Of a stretch of DNA of 64,000 nt, positions 1-10,800 are shown piece by piece (the stretch's first letter is position 1; each line of letters begins with the position of its first letter). The position numbers were made by a program, and so were the translations under genes. Below the pieces are notes generated by a model that did not search any database, was not told the origin of the DNA, and saw only the letters and a program-made list of their open reading frames with translations. Origin of the DNA: Anthostomella pinea. Lineage: Eukaryota > Ascomycota > Sordariomycetes > Xylariales > Xylariaceae. Where the stretch lies: positions 3,782,001 through 3,846,000 of the forward strand of contig CAUWAG010000006.1 of assembly GCA_963556695.1 (NCBI GenBank). Direction: 5' to 3'.

Positions 1-1224
1 ACCTATCATTGCAAAGCTCGGGCAAACGGGTGCAAAAAGCCGGTATGCCTTGAAGAACGGAGAAGAATGATGATACTGGGAGAAAAGATTGAGATCGAAA
101 GTTAGGGACATGCGAGGGTAGCCTGTTGGAGTAGGGGCGGAATCCCGCGTTCGTGTCGGCTGGCGTTACGCAAGAGACCAACTGGATGTTCCGCATCAGG
201 CGCTCCTCATATAATCTAGGAGGTTGGTGCCAGACAAACACACGACCATCTCATGAATCGCAGCCAGACGTATTGTAACGCTGCAGCAGCCGAGGTGTGC
301 GTAGATGCAGGCTGTGGTCCAAGAGCCCGTCCGTACATATACCTTGTCGCTCTTTAAGTTGCAAAGGAGGTACCTGGATCGCTTGACTGGTACCAAATTG
401 ATAGCTCGCTTGTACCTGCCAGATCCCTCACGAGACGTTGCGGAAAATCTATGGCGTACCGCACGGATAAATTGAATGATCAGTATGTGACTGCAATATC
501 GCATGGATGACCACGGGACTGATACGCGGTATGCACTATGCATCGTCGGGTGGCTTCATCATTAGCCCCGGCTTAGCTACAGATTCATAACCGGATCCTG
601 GATCATGCATCTGCTGTGTAATTCGCGGTGATGGTTGACCGTACAATATGCAGTTAGTTGCAAGAGATTGGACTGGTTGGTTGCTGCACCTGGGACGCGG
701 CACGCCTCTCTTGATTTACGTGCGTGTTGCCCGGCGGCCCCAGCCGCCAAGCCAAGGTCAGGATTGAGGAGTCGGCGAAGCCATCAGCAATGCACAGAGC
801 AAGCACAGAGCAAGCCCAAATAGCCTGCCTGGAGTAGGATCCCGACTTTTCACAAATGATACCCAAAAGCATCTACGGTGGTGCCCGAACGGTACTCATT
901 GGTGGTTCCAGATGGGTGCGCTTTCAATTGGCGACAACTGTTCACTGAAACCGAACCAACACGCGGTCGGTCGGTGGCAGGGCACACAATACCCGTCCGC
1001 AGAGCCTCATGTGTAGGTACGGTAGCTTTGCTCCCAATCGTTGAAGTGTCACCATCCCGTCCCCATTCATTCATTGCTTGCAGGACTTGATATGCGTGAT
1101 GACGTAGCACCTCATGCATGGCGGGTTGCCGACTATCACCTCGCTCACGGGCGGCCCGGATATGCAGCTAGGCTGACCTTGGGGGCGGGGGTTTTGTTGG
1201 GGTAGCTTTCAGTGGTAGCCTGAA

Positions 1225-1269
1225 CCTCGCTGGGGCTCACCACGTGGAAAGTGGTGCGGGGCACGGGTA
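1225..1269 (-). mobile_element. Orphan end of a pogo/Fot-like transposon
   Basis: Read on the minus strand, this begins TA then CCCGTGCCCCGCACC and CACTTTCCAC, the same outer end as the element at 52648-54599. It then jumps to GTGGTGAGCCCCAGCGAG, which is the inner part of that inverted repeat in reverse orientation. So it looks like a collapsed copy in which two terminal repeats have fused and the coding middle is gone. No transposase lies next to it. Confidence 0.6.
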
Positions 1270-1600
1270 GGTTGGATTGGTGCTGAGGTCGTCGGGCGGG
1301 AGCACGCCAGAATAGGGGCACTTGGTCTCCTTTACGGTTTCGTGTCTCGGGGGATGAGGTACTGGGCGGAACACAGTAAGTATACCCCATTTCGGGGTGT
1401 ATTTGCGCTAACTTCTATCTAGGTACGCGAGCAAATATCAAGATACCTGACGCTTTTCAATGCGGGCAGTGTATTGCTTAGACCTGTACCAAACCAGGGT
1501 AACTTAATAGTATCGTTAAAGCCTATCTCAGATGGAGCAAGACCAACGTCTTTCGAACCAACAAGTAGTCATCATAATTGTTAAATCGCATGCAACCAAA

Positions 1601-1670
1601 GTCCCAAGTCCCATGTCCCATGTCCCATGTCCCATGTCCCATGTCCCATGTCCCATGTCCCATGTCCCAA
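1601..1670. repeat. Minisatellite, 7-bp unit CCCATGT
   Basis: About nine head-to-tail copies of CCCATGT, the first with an A-for-T variant. Because 7 is not a multiple of 3 the array is open in several frames at once, which explains the short Met-Ser-His-Val-Pro-Cys-Pro reading frames across it. These are not taken as genes. The unit is not the TTAGGG telomere repeat. Confidence 0.9.
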
Positions 1671-1771
1671 TCCCGTCAGACAACCCCCTTTCTTTCCGAA
1701 GATTTGCACATTGAGCGCTCAAAGGGACACCACCCCGTCGGGCGATGGTCTTATCACGTTGAGTCTCGCGG

Positions 1772-2775
1772 TCAGGCATGTTCAACTCGCTGATGTAGAT
1801 CAATCGTCTTGAGCTGATAGCCCGGCTCCCTGTCTACCTTTGGATCTCTACCTGCGTCAACTGACCAAGCAACTGCCGCCTCACTCGAACCCCCAAGGTG
1901 AAGCCAGCCATCGAGTCTCCGGAGCGAGCTCGACGACTCGGTTTCCCCATCTGGCTGTTGTCGAAGCGACTGAGAGGGCTTAGTTCGAAGCGTCCTTGAG
2001 CCTGAACCGCGACTTAGGGTGCCGTAGTCCGTAATGCGCGAGGCGAGTCGGGAGAAAAACCCATCCGCCGGAAGGATTGGCTTGAGTGTAGGAACACAGC
2101 AACATATGATACTGCATGCCATCTGCACAATTGACCAGGCTCCGATAAAGAATTTTCCGGCTTTGGCGGTATTGTTAGCTAGGTCTCCCCACTCGTTGTG
2201 TAAGTATGACTTGCCTCCGTTGCTGTGGTATGCTTCACCAATCTTGACGAGGCCAATGACACCGGCACTGTATTGCTATCAGCCGCTTGTTTCCACATAA
2301 TAACTTTCAAATCCAGGTGCCAGCACTGGGCTTGGGACTTACAAGCCACCGAAAGCAATAGAAGGACCAGTTTCCATTTCGTCAGTGGCTTCAATAGAAG
2401 CCTTTGGACCATGAAGAAACCAAATATACCCAGGGCGAAGTCAACCGCAGAGTTGATTGTCTCCGCTGCGGCCACGGTGGCCAAGTAATCCACGCAGGTA
2501 CCAGGCTCTAGGGTGTTCCATCCTTTGCTAACAGGCCGGCAGCTGAACAAGTAGATCGGGATCGCGATAAGGCAATATGCCACGTGAAAGAAACCGACGA
2601 GGTACATGAGTCGGACATAAGGGCGACTGACACCAAAGAGGCGGCAGTACAGGAAGAGTATACTGAACTTGGCAAAGGTCTGGTTGACCACGAACAGAGG
2701 CCCAATGGCGTAAGTAAACTGGTGCCTTGTCAGTCGAGGTGGCCTGATGAGTAGCAGGTCGGTGGCTATGAGCAT
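1772..2775 (-). pseudogene. PTH11-like (fungal rhodopsin-domain) receptor, 5'-truncated fragment
   Basis: The minus strand encodes the last membrane segments of a fungal seven-helix protein of the rhodopsin-domain/PTH11-like class. Visible segments are a helix around FAKFSILFLYCRLF, a helix ending YLFSCRPVSKGWN, the family-typical Cys-Val-Asp and Ala-Asp-Phe helix region, then after a break at about 2200-2340 the final helix FIGAWSIVQMACSIICCC with VPTLKPIL. The 2775-2179 frame and the 2128-1772 frame are out of register, so either an intron or a frameshift separates them; a possible GTAAGT donor lies at about 2338. The N-terminal extracellular part and first helices are missing, because ketosynthase sequence on the other strand starts at once. 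Such receptors sense surface or host cues in fungi. Function here is very unlikely. Confidence 0.65.
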
Positions 2776-3696
2776 CTAATGTTACGAGATGAGGACACGA
2801 TTAGCACATATCATGGCTCTGGGACAGCACGGTCATTGATGTCAAACCAAGTGTCATACTTCTTCGATTGGCAGGGACCGTCTATGACGATCGACACAGC
2901 GTGCAGCTCAAGTCTTGTTGCTGTACATCAAGCCGTTCGACAACTCCGTTCTGGCGAATCTCGCGTCGCTGTGGTTACAGGCGTAAACCTGATCCTTGAT
3001 CCGCAATTTTTCATCAGCTTCAGCAAGCTACAAATGCTGTCTTCCGAAGGACGTTCGCGCATGTGGGACGACAAGGCCAGTGGCTATGGACGTGGCGAAG
3101 GTATTGCAGCGGTGGTGTTGAAGACCTGTACGTTATTTGGCGAAAAACCCCGGCACCCTTCCTGGTTCCATGTATAACCAGGAGGTGGGCTGCCATCTCT
3201 TGCTAAGCTTTGTGGTACAATGGCTGACTCCGCCTACATCAGTGAACGCAGCTGAAGCAGATGGCGACCATATCGAGTGTATCATTCGCGAGACACGGGT
3301 CAACCAGGACGGGAAAACCCCCAGCATTACGGTGTAAGTATAATAGCTGAGTCTTTGGGAGCCGCCTTCATTGACAATTCAAAAAGCCCTAGTTCCACAG
3401 CCCAGAGCAGCCTGATCAGGCGATGCTATGCACGAGCAGGGCTCGATTTGGCCAATGCAGCTGATCGCCCCCAGTACTTTGAGGCGCATGGTACGGGCAC
3501 ACTGGCAGGTACTTGCTCAGATAGCCACACACGTTTGAACTTATGACTGATCATCTCTAAAGGGGACCCCGTGGAAGCTGAGGCTATCAGTTCTGCTTTC
3601 TTTCCAGTCTCCAAGCCGTCGTTGAATGGTGCTCAGCCGCTCCTGGTGGGCAGCATCAAAACCGTTATCGGCCACACAGAAGGCACAGCCGGACTA

Positions 3697-5033
3697 CACT
3701 TGTCCCACATAAGTCTCCGTACGCTAGCCCCAATTCAATCTTCTGACCAAACAAACAACGCGGCACCCTCATCTTGCAATAAATCATCAAAAAATCAATT
3801 TACCATGGGTGTCAACGAAATCGGTACCGTTTTAAGCGGCACTCGCCAGCCGAACGGCGAATTTACTTTAGAGGCGCGTGCAGGCATTATTACGGGGCGC
3901 GCGGAGGGCCGTAGTCATAGGGACGTCGCACGCGCCTATGGCACAGAACGCGTCGAAACCATCTCTGAGATTTGCTCATATGCTAACACCACCAAAACCA
4001 CGCGCATTGCGCGAAAGATGGGAACTCTGAGGCTTCTTTCGTATGGGCAAGAACGCCATCTAGTTTATTTGGTTCGGAGGTTCCCTCGTCTCTCATGAGA
4101 GGCGCTCAAAGCCAAAGCACGCGTCACCTGCCACACAGAGACCATCGTGAGGGCTCTCCGCCGCCACGGCCTCAAGAAATGGCGTGCGGCGAAGCGAATC
4201 TCTCTTATGGAGGATGACGCCACGAAACGGCTTACTTGGGCGCGAGAATACCGCACACAGCGCGCTCAAAAGGAGCTGATAATGGCCCTCTTCTCTGACA
4301 AATATACCATCCAAAATGATCCCAGTAGACCTGGCGAATGGGTCATTCGCCTCTCTAAAAAACGGTACCGCAAGGATCTCATGAATCCACCGAGCCACAG
4401 GAAAGCCCATATTTCGATAATAATTTGGGGTTTAATGTGGTTATATAATGACAAAAGTGGCCTAAACAAATTGGTCTTCTGTGAAAGAGATCCGGATGCA
4501 CCACGCGGAGGAGTGTCTGCCAGGCGCTATCAACAGGTCCTAAAGGAAGGCCTACTTCTGTTCTATAAGGCAAGGGACCCTTTTTAGTAAGATAATGCTC
4601 CTATGCATATCAAAGGAGGCTCACTGGAGTGGTTAGAGGAGCGCGGGATCTGGACTATCGACTGGCCTCTTCATAGCCCCGATTCGAACCTTATTAAGCA
4701 CGTTTGGGCAGCTCTAAAGAAGAAGATAAAGGAAATAGAGCCTCATTTTCAAGATTTAAAGAACAATATCGCTCACCAGGTGTGGGCTACAGAGATAATC
4801 CAAGCTGCGTGGTCAGAGTTAGATCCCGACCTCCTGAAGAAGCTCATCAAATCTCTCCCCGATCGGATCGCGGCAGTGATTCAGGCGCGCGGCTAGTACA
4901 ACCACTATTAAACCGCTATCGAATACATATTTTGTTATAATTTTCGGCCTGGTGATGCCTTCGCAATTGAGCAGTGAATGTGGTGGTGATGGTGTGTGGA
5001 GGGCGCCGTACGGAGACTTGTGTGGGGTTAGTG
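3697..5033 (+). mobile_element. Tc1/mariner element inserted in the KS coding sequence
   Basis: A 1337-bp element flanked by TA duplications at 3695-3696 and 5034-5035. The 27-bp terminal inverted repeats begin CACT and share CATAAGTCTCCGTACG, with the right end differing at a few places (CACAAGTCTCCGTACG). Removing the element and one TA keeps the KS frame and rejoins expected family sequence. It carries one transposase frame with three stops. A 214-bp element at 46675-46888 has the same type of ends. Confidence 0.95.
3805..4896 (+). pseudogene. Tc1/mariner transposase, inactivated
   Basis: A single reading frame of about 364 codons, broken by TGA at 4096-4098, TAG at 4585-4587 and TAA at 4588-4590. 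The N-terminal helix-turn-helix region includes [21 protein letters not shown]. The DDE domain shows the first Asp in FSDKYTIQ, the second in DNAPMH (codon 4591), and the WPLHSPDSNLI block. In the family the third acidic residue follows in I-E-H-x-W, 34 residues after the second Asp; here the codon is AAG, giving Lys. That change and the stops are explained by C-to-T or G-to-A mutation, as in RIP. The enzyme cannot be active. Confidence 0.9.
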
Positions 5034-5629
5034 TAGCAGGGCTTCTCAAAGTCGCCCTGGCGCTGCGAAACAAGACAATTCCGCCCAATCTGCTGTTTGA
5101 CCGTCTGAACCCCCGTATCAAGCCCTTCTACTCCAATCTCCGTATTCCAACCTCGGCCACACCATGGCCAGCAACATGGGGTCCTCGGAGGGCTAGCGTG
5201 AACAGGCAAGCAACTATCCATTCATAAAAGCCGAATTGAGTGCTAACGACGTGAACCAGCTTCGGTTTTGGTGGTACTAACGCTCACGCAATCCTGGAAA
5301 ACTATGAGTCTGCCGAATCTCTCAGCTCTTCTCCACCAGATGAATCACCCAACTTCCTGCCCCTTGTGTTTTCAGCTGCTTCAGAATCTTCTCTTTTGGC
5401 GTATCTCGACGCCTTCTGTGTGTATCTGCGGGGGGGACCCACACTGAGCCTTCGGAATCTTGCGTACACCCTAGAGTCTTGCAGGACGTCTTTCCAGATA
5501 TCTACTAGTGTGGCTGCTAGGACGGTGGAAGACCTATGCACAAAGCTCGAAGGGAAGATCCAGGGCGCGCGATCTAATGCTGACGAACTCGCTGGCCACA
5601 GGTCTATGTTTAGGCTGCCGGACCACAAG

Positions 5630-7687
5630 CCGCGGATCATTGGGATATTCACTGGTCAAGGCGCTCAATGGCCACGGCAAGGGTCGGACTTGATCGAAAA
5701 CTCCCCTACTGCTTATCGTACACTTGAGGCCCTCGAACTGCGCCTCGCGCGACTCCCTCCGCAAGACCGCCCAACTTGGTCATTGATTGAGGAACTCCAG
5801 AAGGAACCATCCTCGTCACTGGTTCACCAGGCTGAATTATCTCAACCGCTATGTACAGCGATCCAGATCCTACAGGTCGATGTGCTCCGCGCAGCTGGAG
5901 TGGTCCTTTGCGATGTTGTCGGTCATTCTTCAGGGGAGATCGCAGCCGCGTACGCGGCTGGTCGTATTTCGGCGGAAGACGCTATCTGCATTGCGTACTA
6001 TCGCGGCCGATATTCCAATATGGCTCAGGGCTCGAGAGGCCAGCCGGGTGCAATGATGGCGGTCTCGACCTCCCTCGAGGATATCCAAGAACTCTGCGAA
6101 TTTCCCGACTTCAAGGGGCGCATTTGCGTTGCAGCTGTCAACTCGAAGGCTAGCATTACCGTTTCAGGCGACAAGGATAGCATCGAGAAGCTGCAGGATA
6201 TCTTGCACGACGAGAATAAATCAGCGAAAATGCTGAAAGTCGATACAGCATATCACTCGCACCACATGTTGCCCTGTTCCGATCCTTACCTCGCGGCTCT
6301 CGAAGCGCTGCAGATCCGGGTTCGCGCAAGCAACGGATGCAGGTGGTTCTCCAGTGTGTCCGAAGGCGACATGGCGAGCATACAAGACGCGCTGGAGGGC
6401 GAGTACTGGAATAGTAATCTCTGCAAGCCTGTGTTGTTCCTGCAAGCCGTTCGTCTTGCCTGCAGGGCGCAGGGGCCATTCGACTTCGCTGTTGAGCTCG
6501 GGCCTCACCCGGCCCTGAAAGGCCCCGCGCTTCAAAACATCATCGACGCGTCGGACAGCAAGCTGCAGGTGGACATCCCTTACGCAGGACTCTTCCACCG
6601 CGGCAAAGGCGCCATCGAGACTGTTGCAGAAGCTCTTGGCTGCATATGGTCTCATCTTGGGGAGTGCAGCGTCGACTTTGGATCCTATGACAGGTTCGTG
6701 TCGGGCCTCGCAGACAAGAGGCAAAGGTTAGTCAAAGGATTGCCAACTTACGCATGGGACCACAGCCATGAGTACTGGCACGAGCCGCGATATGCGAAGG
6801 CCCAGCGAAGTAGGCCAGACCCTGTGCACTCTTTACTCGGCCACAGAACCCCGGACAGCACCGGAACAGACATCCGCTGGCGTCAGATACTACATCCTAA
6901 GGAGATCCCATGGCTCAATGGCCATCGGTTGCAGGGTCAAATCGTCTTCCCAGCAGCAGGATATGTTGTCCTGGCGTTGGAGGCCGCACTTTCGATATGT
7001 CAAGACACCGCTGTGCGTCTGATTGACGTTGCCAAGCTTGAGATACTCAAGGCCATGACCTTTGACGAGGAAAATACTGGCGTGGAAGCCGTCTTTTCTC
7101 TTTCAGATATCAGTCCACGTAGTGGTCGATTAATCGATGCCAGTTTCAGGTATCATGCGTCAGATGAGAGACGTGGCGACTCTCTTAGCTTGCTTGCGAG
7201 CGGGCGTATACGTGTGACGCTCGGCGAGTCTGCGCCTGCATCTCTTCCCTCTAGAAGCTCGCGTCAAACGCACCTTTACCCTGTCGAGGTCGACGACTTT
7301 TATGCGTCACTGCGTGATCTCGGATACCAATACTCACCACCGTTCACTGGGCTGAGCCATATAGAAAGAAGGCTCGCTGCATCCACGGGCTTCATTGCTA
7401 ACGTCCAAACAGCAGATCTCCTTATCCACCCCGCCGTGCTTGATGCCGCTTTCCAGTCTATCTTCCTGGCGCAGTCTTTTCCCAACGATGGTGGGATCTG
7501 GGCGTTACATGTTCCGAAGAGAATTCGAAATATCAGAGTGAACCCCGGGCTCTGTGCGGAGACCGCCAAGTCGGCTCTGCTGCCATTCGACTCGGTCCAA
7601 CCTGAAAATGGAGCACCGTTCTCAGGCGATGTCGATATATATGCGGACAGCATAGGTCATGCGATGATTCAAGTCGAAGGACTGACG
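5630..7687 (+). other. AT and DH domains of the hybrid synthase
   Basis: The acyltransferase begins near the IFTGQGAQW motif and carries the active-site Ser in GHSSGE at about 5921-5938, with YHSHHM downstream, consistent with malonyl-CoA loading. The dehydratase follows from about 6820. Its catalytic His lies in HRLQGQIVFP (HxxxGxxxxP) near 6922, and the second catalytic Asp in LDAAFQ at 7442-7444. Both domains are uninterrupted from 5260 to 7687, so this exon is one of the best-preserved parts of the pseudogene. Confidence 0.92.
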
Positions 7688-7870
7688 GTGAGCCCCTCCC
7701 TGACCCCCTTTCTTTTATTGTCAATTTCAACATAGCAGCCGAAATTCTACATGGTCCCAGTAGCTGCGGAGTCTGGTGCAAGCTCACCTCAGTATTAAGC
7801 AGCGCTGAGCTAGTTCTCGTTGAAGCTCTAATCATTCAGTCTGGAGAGATGCTGACAGCCGAATTGGCAG

Positions 7871-10800
7871 AGTGTTCCACTTGCTACCACCGCAGCCAGA
7901 GACGACAAGGAGATGTTCGCAACAACAACTTGGAGCGTTGCTGTACCCGATGCCAGACTAGCTCTGCAAGAAGGCATGGTAACGCCAGAACACCGCGAAC
8001 TGGCTTGTACTCTTGAGCGGTCTGCGATCTTCTATCTGCGCAGACTGGACCACGCTTACCCAAGCGACCATCCGGCCAGGTCTGAAGGACCAATCACGGG
8101 TATTTTCCAGTACGCGTCACACGTTCTCGCCTCAGCTCGCGAGTCGAAGCTACCGTACTGGAAACCAGAGTGGGAATTCGATACGTTCGAGCAAATATCC
8201 ATGGCCTGCCAGCGCTACTCTGATACTGCGGAAGTTGAGCTGCTTCAGGTAATTGGAAATGACTTGGTTGAGATCGCCAACGGCGAAAAACAAGCCCTTG
8301 AGTTTGGTATGGAGAACCACCTACTAGAAAGGTATTACACGCAAGCACCCGATATATCAGTCTTCACCAAATACCTGGCCACAATCATCGGGCAGATCAC
8401 GCATCGATATCCGCACGTCCATGCCCTTGAGGTTGGCGCGGGCACAGGAGCTGCTACAAGGGAGATCTTGCAGGGAAATGAACATGTATTTGCCTCTTAC
8501 ACGTTTACGGACATCTCCTCCGGCTTCTTTGGTCGCGCGAGCGAAGTGCTCAGCGGTCAGCACAGCAGAATGGCCTTCAAGATCCTGGATATCGACAGCG
8601 ATCCATGCTCACAAGGCTTCTCTGAGCACTCGTACGACTTAGTCATTGCATCAATGGTCCTCCATACCGCCAGCTCCTGGTGGCAACCTTACGCAACATC
8701 AGACGTCTTCTGAGGCCAGGAGGCTATCTCGTGCTTGAGGGCTTACCGGACACTGCCATTCGTCTCGGAGCGATATTTGGGGCTTTTCTCGGCTGGTGGG
8801 CCGGCTCAAACGACAATAGAACTCTATCGCCCTTCGTCAGCCCATCTAGATGGGACCAGTTGCTTCGTGCCGCAGAGTTCTCGGGCTGCGATACTGTCAC
8901 TGAGAATCCTGACCTTTTGGCCATGCCCTTGAGTGTCTTCGTCTCTCAGGCCGTGGATAACCGGATCCTCTTCCTTCGAGATCCGGTGTCATTATTTCGG
9001 GAACAATTTGGGCCTGGCGATCTCATCAAAACCCTGGTCCTTGTTGGAGGAAAGAGCCTGCGAACATCTCGACTTATCGCGGAGTTACAGACGCTCGCAC
9101 GCCCGTTCTGTCAAAACGTAATGCTGGTGTTGTCCTTACCACACATGAGTTCCTTACTATTCAACTCTGATGCCACTATTGTTAGCTTGACAGACATAGA
9201 TGAGCCCCTTTTCAAGAATCCCTCCGAGGCTGCCTGGGAAGCTCTAAAGGCAGCGTTGCTGAAAGCAAAGAGTCTGTTGTGGGTGACACATGCACGGGAT
9301 TCCAAGAACCCTCATGCGAGTATGATCCTTGGATTCCTGCGCTCTTCCCTACGCGAGATTCCCACCCTTGACTTCCAAAGTTTGGATATTGAAGACGCTC
9401 AGCAGATCAAAGCTCAGCTTATCTTCGAAAGTATCCTGCGACTGAATGCCATCAAAGCGTGGCAACGAGAAGGTACGACTAGCGATATGCTGATAACGGC
9501 CGAGCCCGAAGTGAAGCTAAGTGAAGATGGCCATGCGATGATTCCGCGTCTGCAAATGAACCGACGCATGAATAATCGGTACAATTCTTCACGACGAATC
9601 ATCACGTTCAAAGCCCGCCCAGACAGCCAGACTGTCATTGTGGCCTCGTCTGACTCGGGGTATCACCTTCATCTCCGGCTACGCTCGATTGGACCCCCAA
9701 AGTCCGACTGCCTCCGTGTTTCACATTCTTTTCTGACAGCAGTCAAGGTGTCCGAGACTAGCTGCATGTTTCTGGTCATTGGGGTGGGATGCGAGTCTGG
9801 GGAGCAGCAGGTCGCTTTATCGGACTTACACGGATCTCTGATCCGTCCAGGGATACACCTCTCCGTTCCGGTGACTGTTCCTTCCGGGCTCGAGCCTGCA
9901 CTGATCACCAATATCGCTCATACACTGGCTGTATCTGTCGTACTGAGGGGCTTGGTAGAGGGAGACCATGTTCTCGTGTATGAGCCACCCGCCGCGTTCG
10001 CTGCAATACTGGCGGAGACAGCTGCGCTCGTCAACGTCCATGTCACGTTCGTTTCATGCCGCCCAAGAAGTGGTGCCCACAATTGGAGGACGATTCACCC
10101 ATACGCTCCTGGGCGACTCCTGTCTCTTTTGCCTCTTGAAAAGTTCGCTGTTTTCGTGGACTTCATAGGAGATAGTGAAAACCGCTTTCTTAGCGATCAT
10201 ATTCATTCACTCCTATCCCCCAACTGCCGCCACGAGAAGGAACAAACGCTTTTCAGCAACCGATCTTGGGTACCTCGCGATTCAGACCTCAAGGACATAC
10301 GAACCCAGCTTCAGAAGGCCATAGCAACCGCTGAAGCCCACTGTGCCAGTCTCGGGCCAAGTGACTTTCGCACCATAGCCCCAAGTGATATCTCTGATCT
10401 CAGAACGGATCCAGCGCCTCTTGTCACTATAGACTGGACCAGAGAGCTGCAGACATCCATCAAGGTGCAACCAGCGGATTCTGAAAGACTATTCAAAGGT
10501 TCAAAGACCTACTGGCTTGCTGGCCTTGGCGGCGGACTCGGATTGTCCCTTTGCGAATGGATGGTTCGCCACGGAGCTAAGCATGTCGTTCTTTCCAGTA
10601 GGCAACCCAGCATTGACGACTCATGGCGGAGCAAGATGTCGGCCGCAGGTGCTATGATCAGAGTGTTCTCTTGGTATGTTGCATCAACCCCTTCCCGTTA
10701 AGACCCCACGTTGACCAGCGTCCGTAAAGCGACCTTACCAATCTGCAAGACACTTCACGCGTTGTATACTAAGATATGCTCGAGTATGCCCCCCATCGGG

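Larger units (their letters stand above)
1..1771. other. Gene-free left flank
   Basis: I see no supportable gene here. Open frames are short, overlap on both strands and resemble no family I know. The stretch holds a transposon-end remnant at 1225-1269 and a 7-bp tandem repeat at 1601-1670, listed separately. It lies downstream of the broken receptor gene on the minus strand and may include that gene's 3' region. Confidence 0.5.
2767..5330 (+). other. KS domain of the hybrid synthase (split by transposon)
   Basis: The ketosynthase condenses malonyl units. The catalytic Cys sits in DTACSSS near 2899-2919, and both His residues are visible, in EAHGTGT near 3484 and IGHTEGTAG near 3669. After the insertion the domain resumes with LLKVALALRNKTIPPNLLFD and, after a GC-AG intron, ends in the conserved FGFGGTNAHAILE stretch. 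Residues before the LRDEDTIS stretch are gone, so the fold would be incomplete even without the transposon. All catalytic residues are intact, which suggests truncation or insertion, not slow drift, came first. Confidence 0.92.

Noticed and set aside
1528..1812. Several overlapping frames with Met-Ser-His-Val-Pro-Cys-Pro repeats
   Set aside because: They are translations of the 7-bp minisatellite in all three frames, not genes.
4670..4690. GATTCGAACC, resembling a tRNA B-box
   Set aside because: It is transposase coding sequence for the SPDSNL motif.
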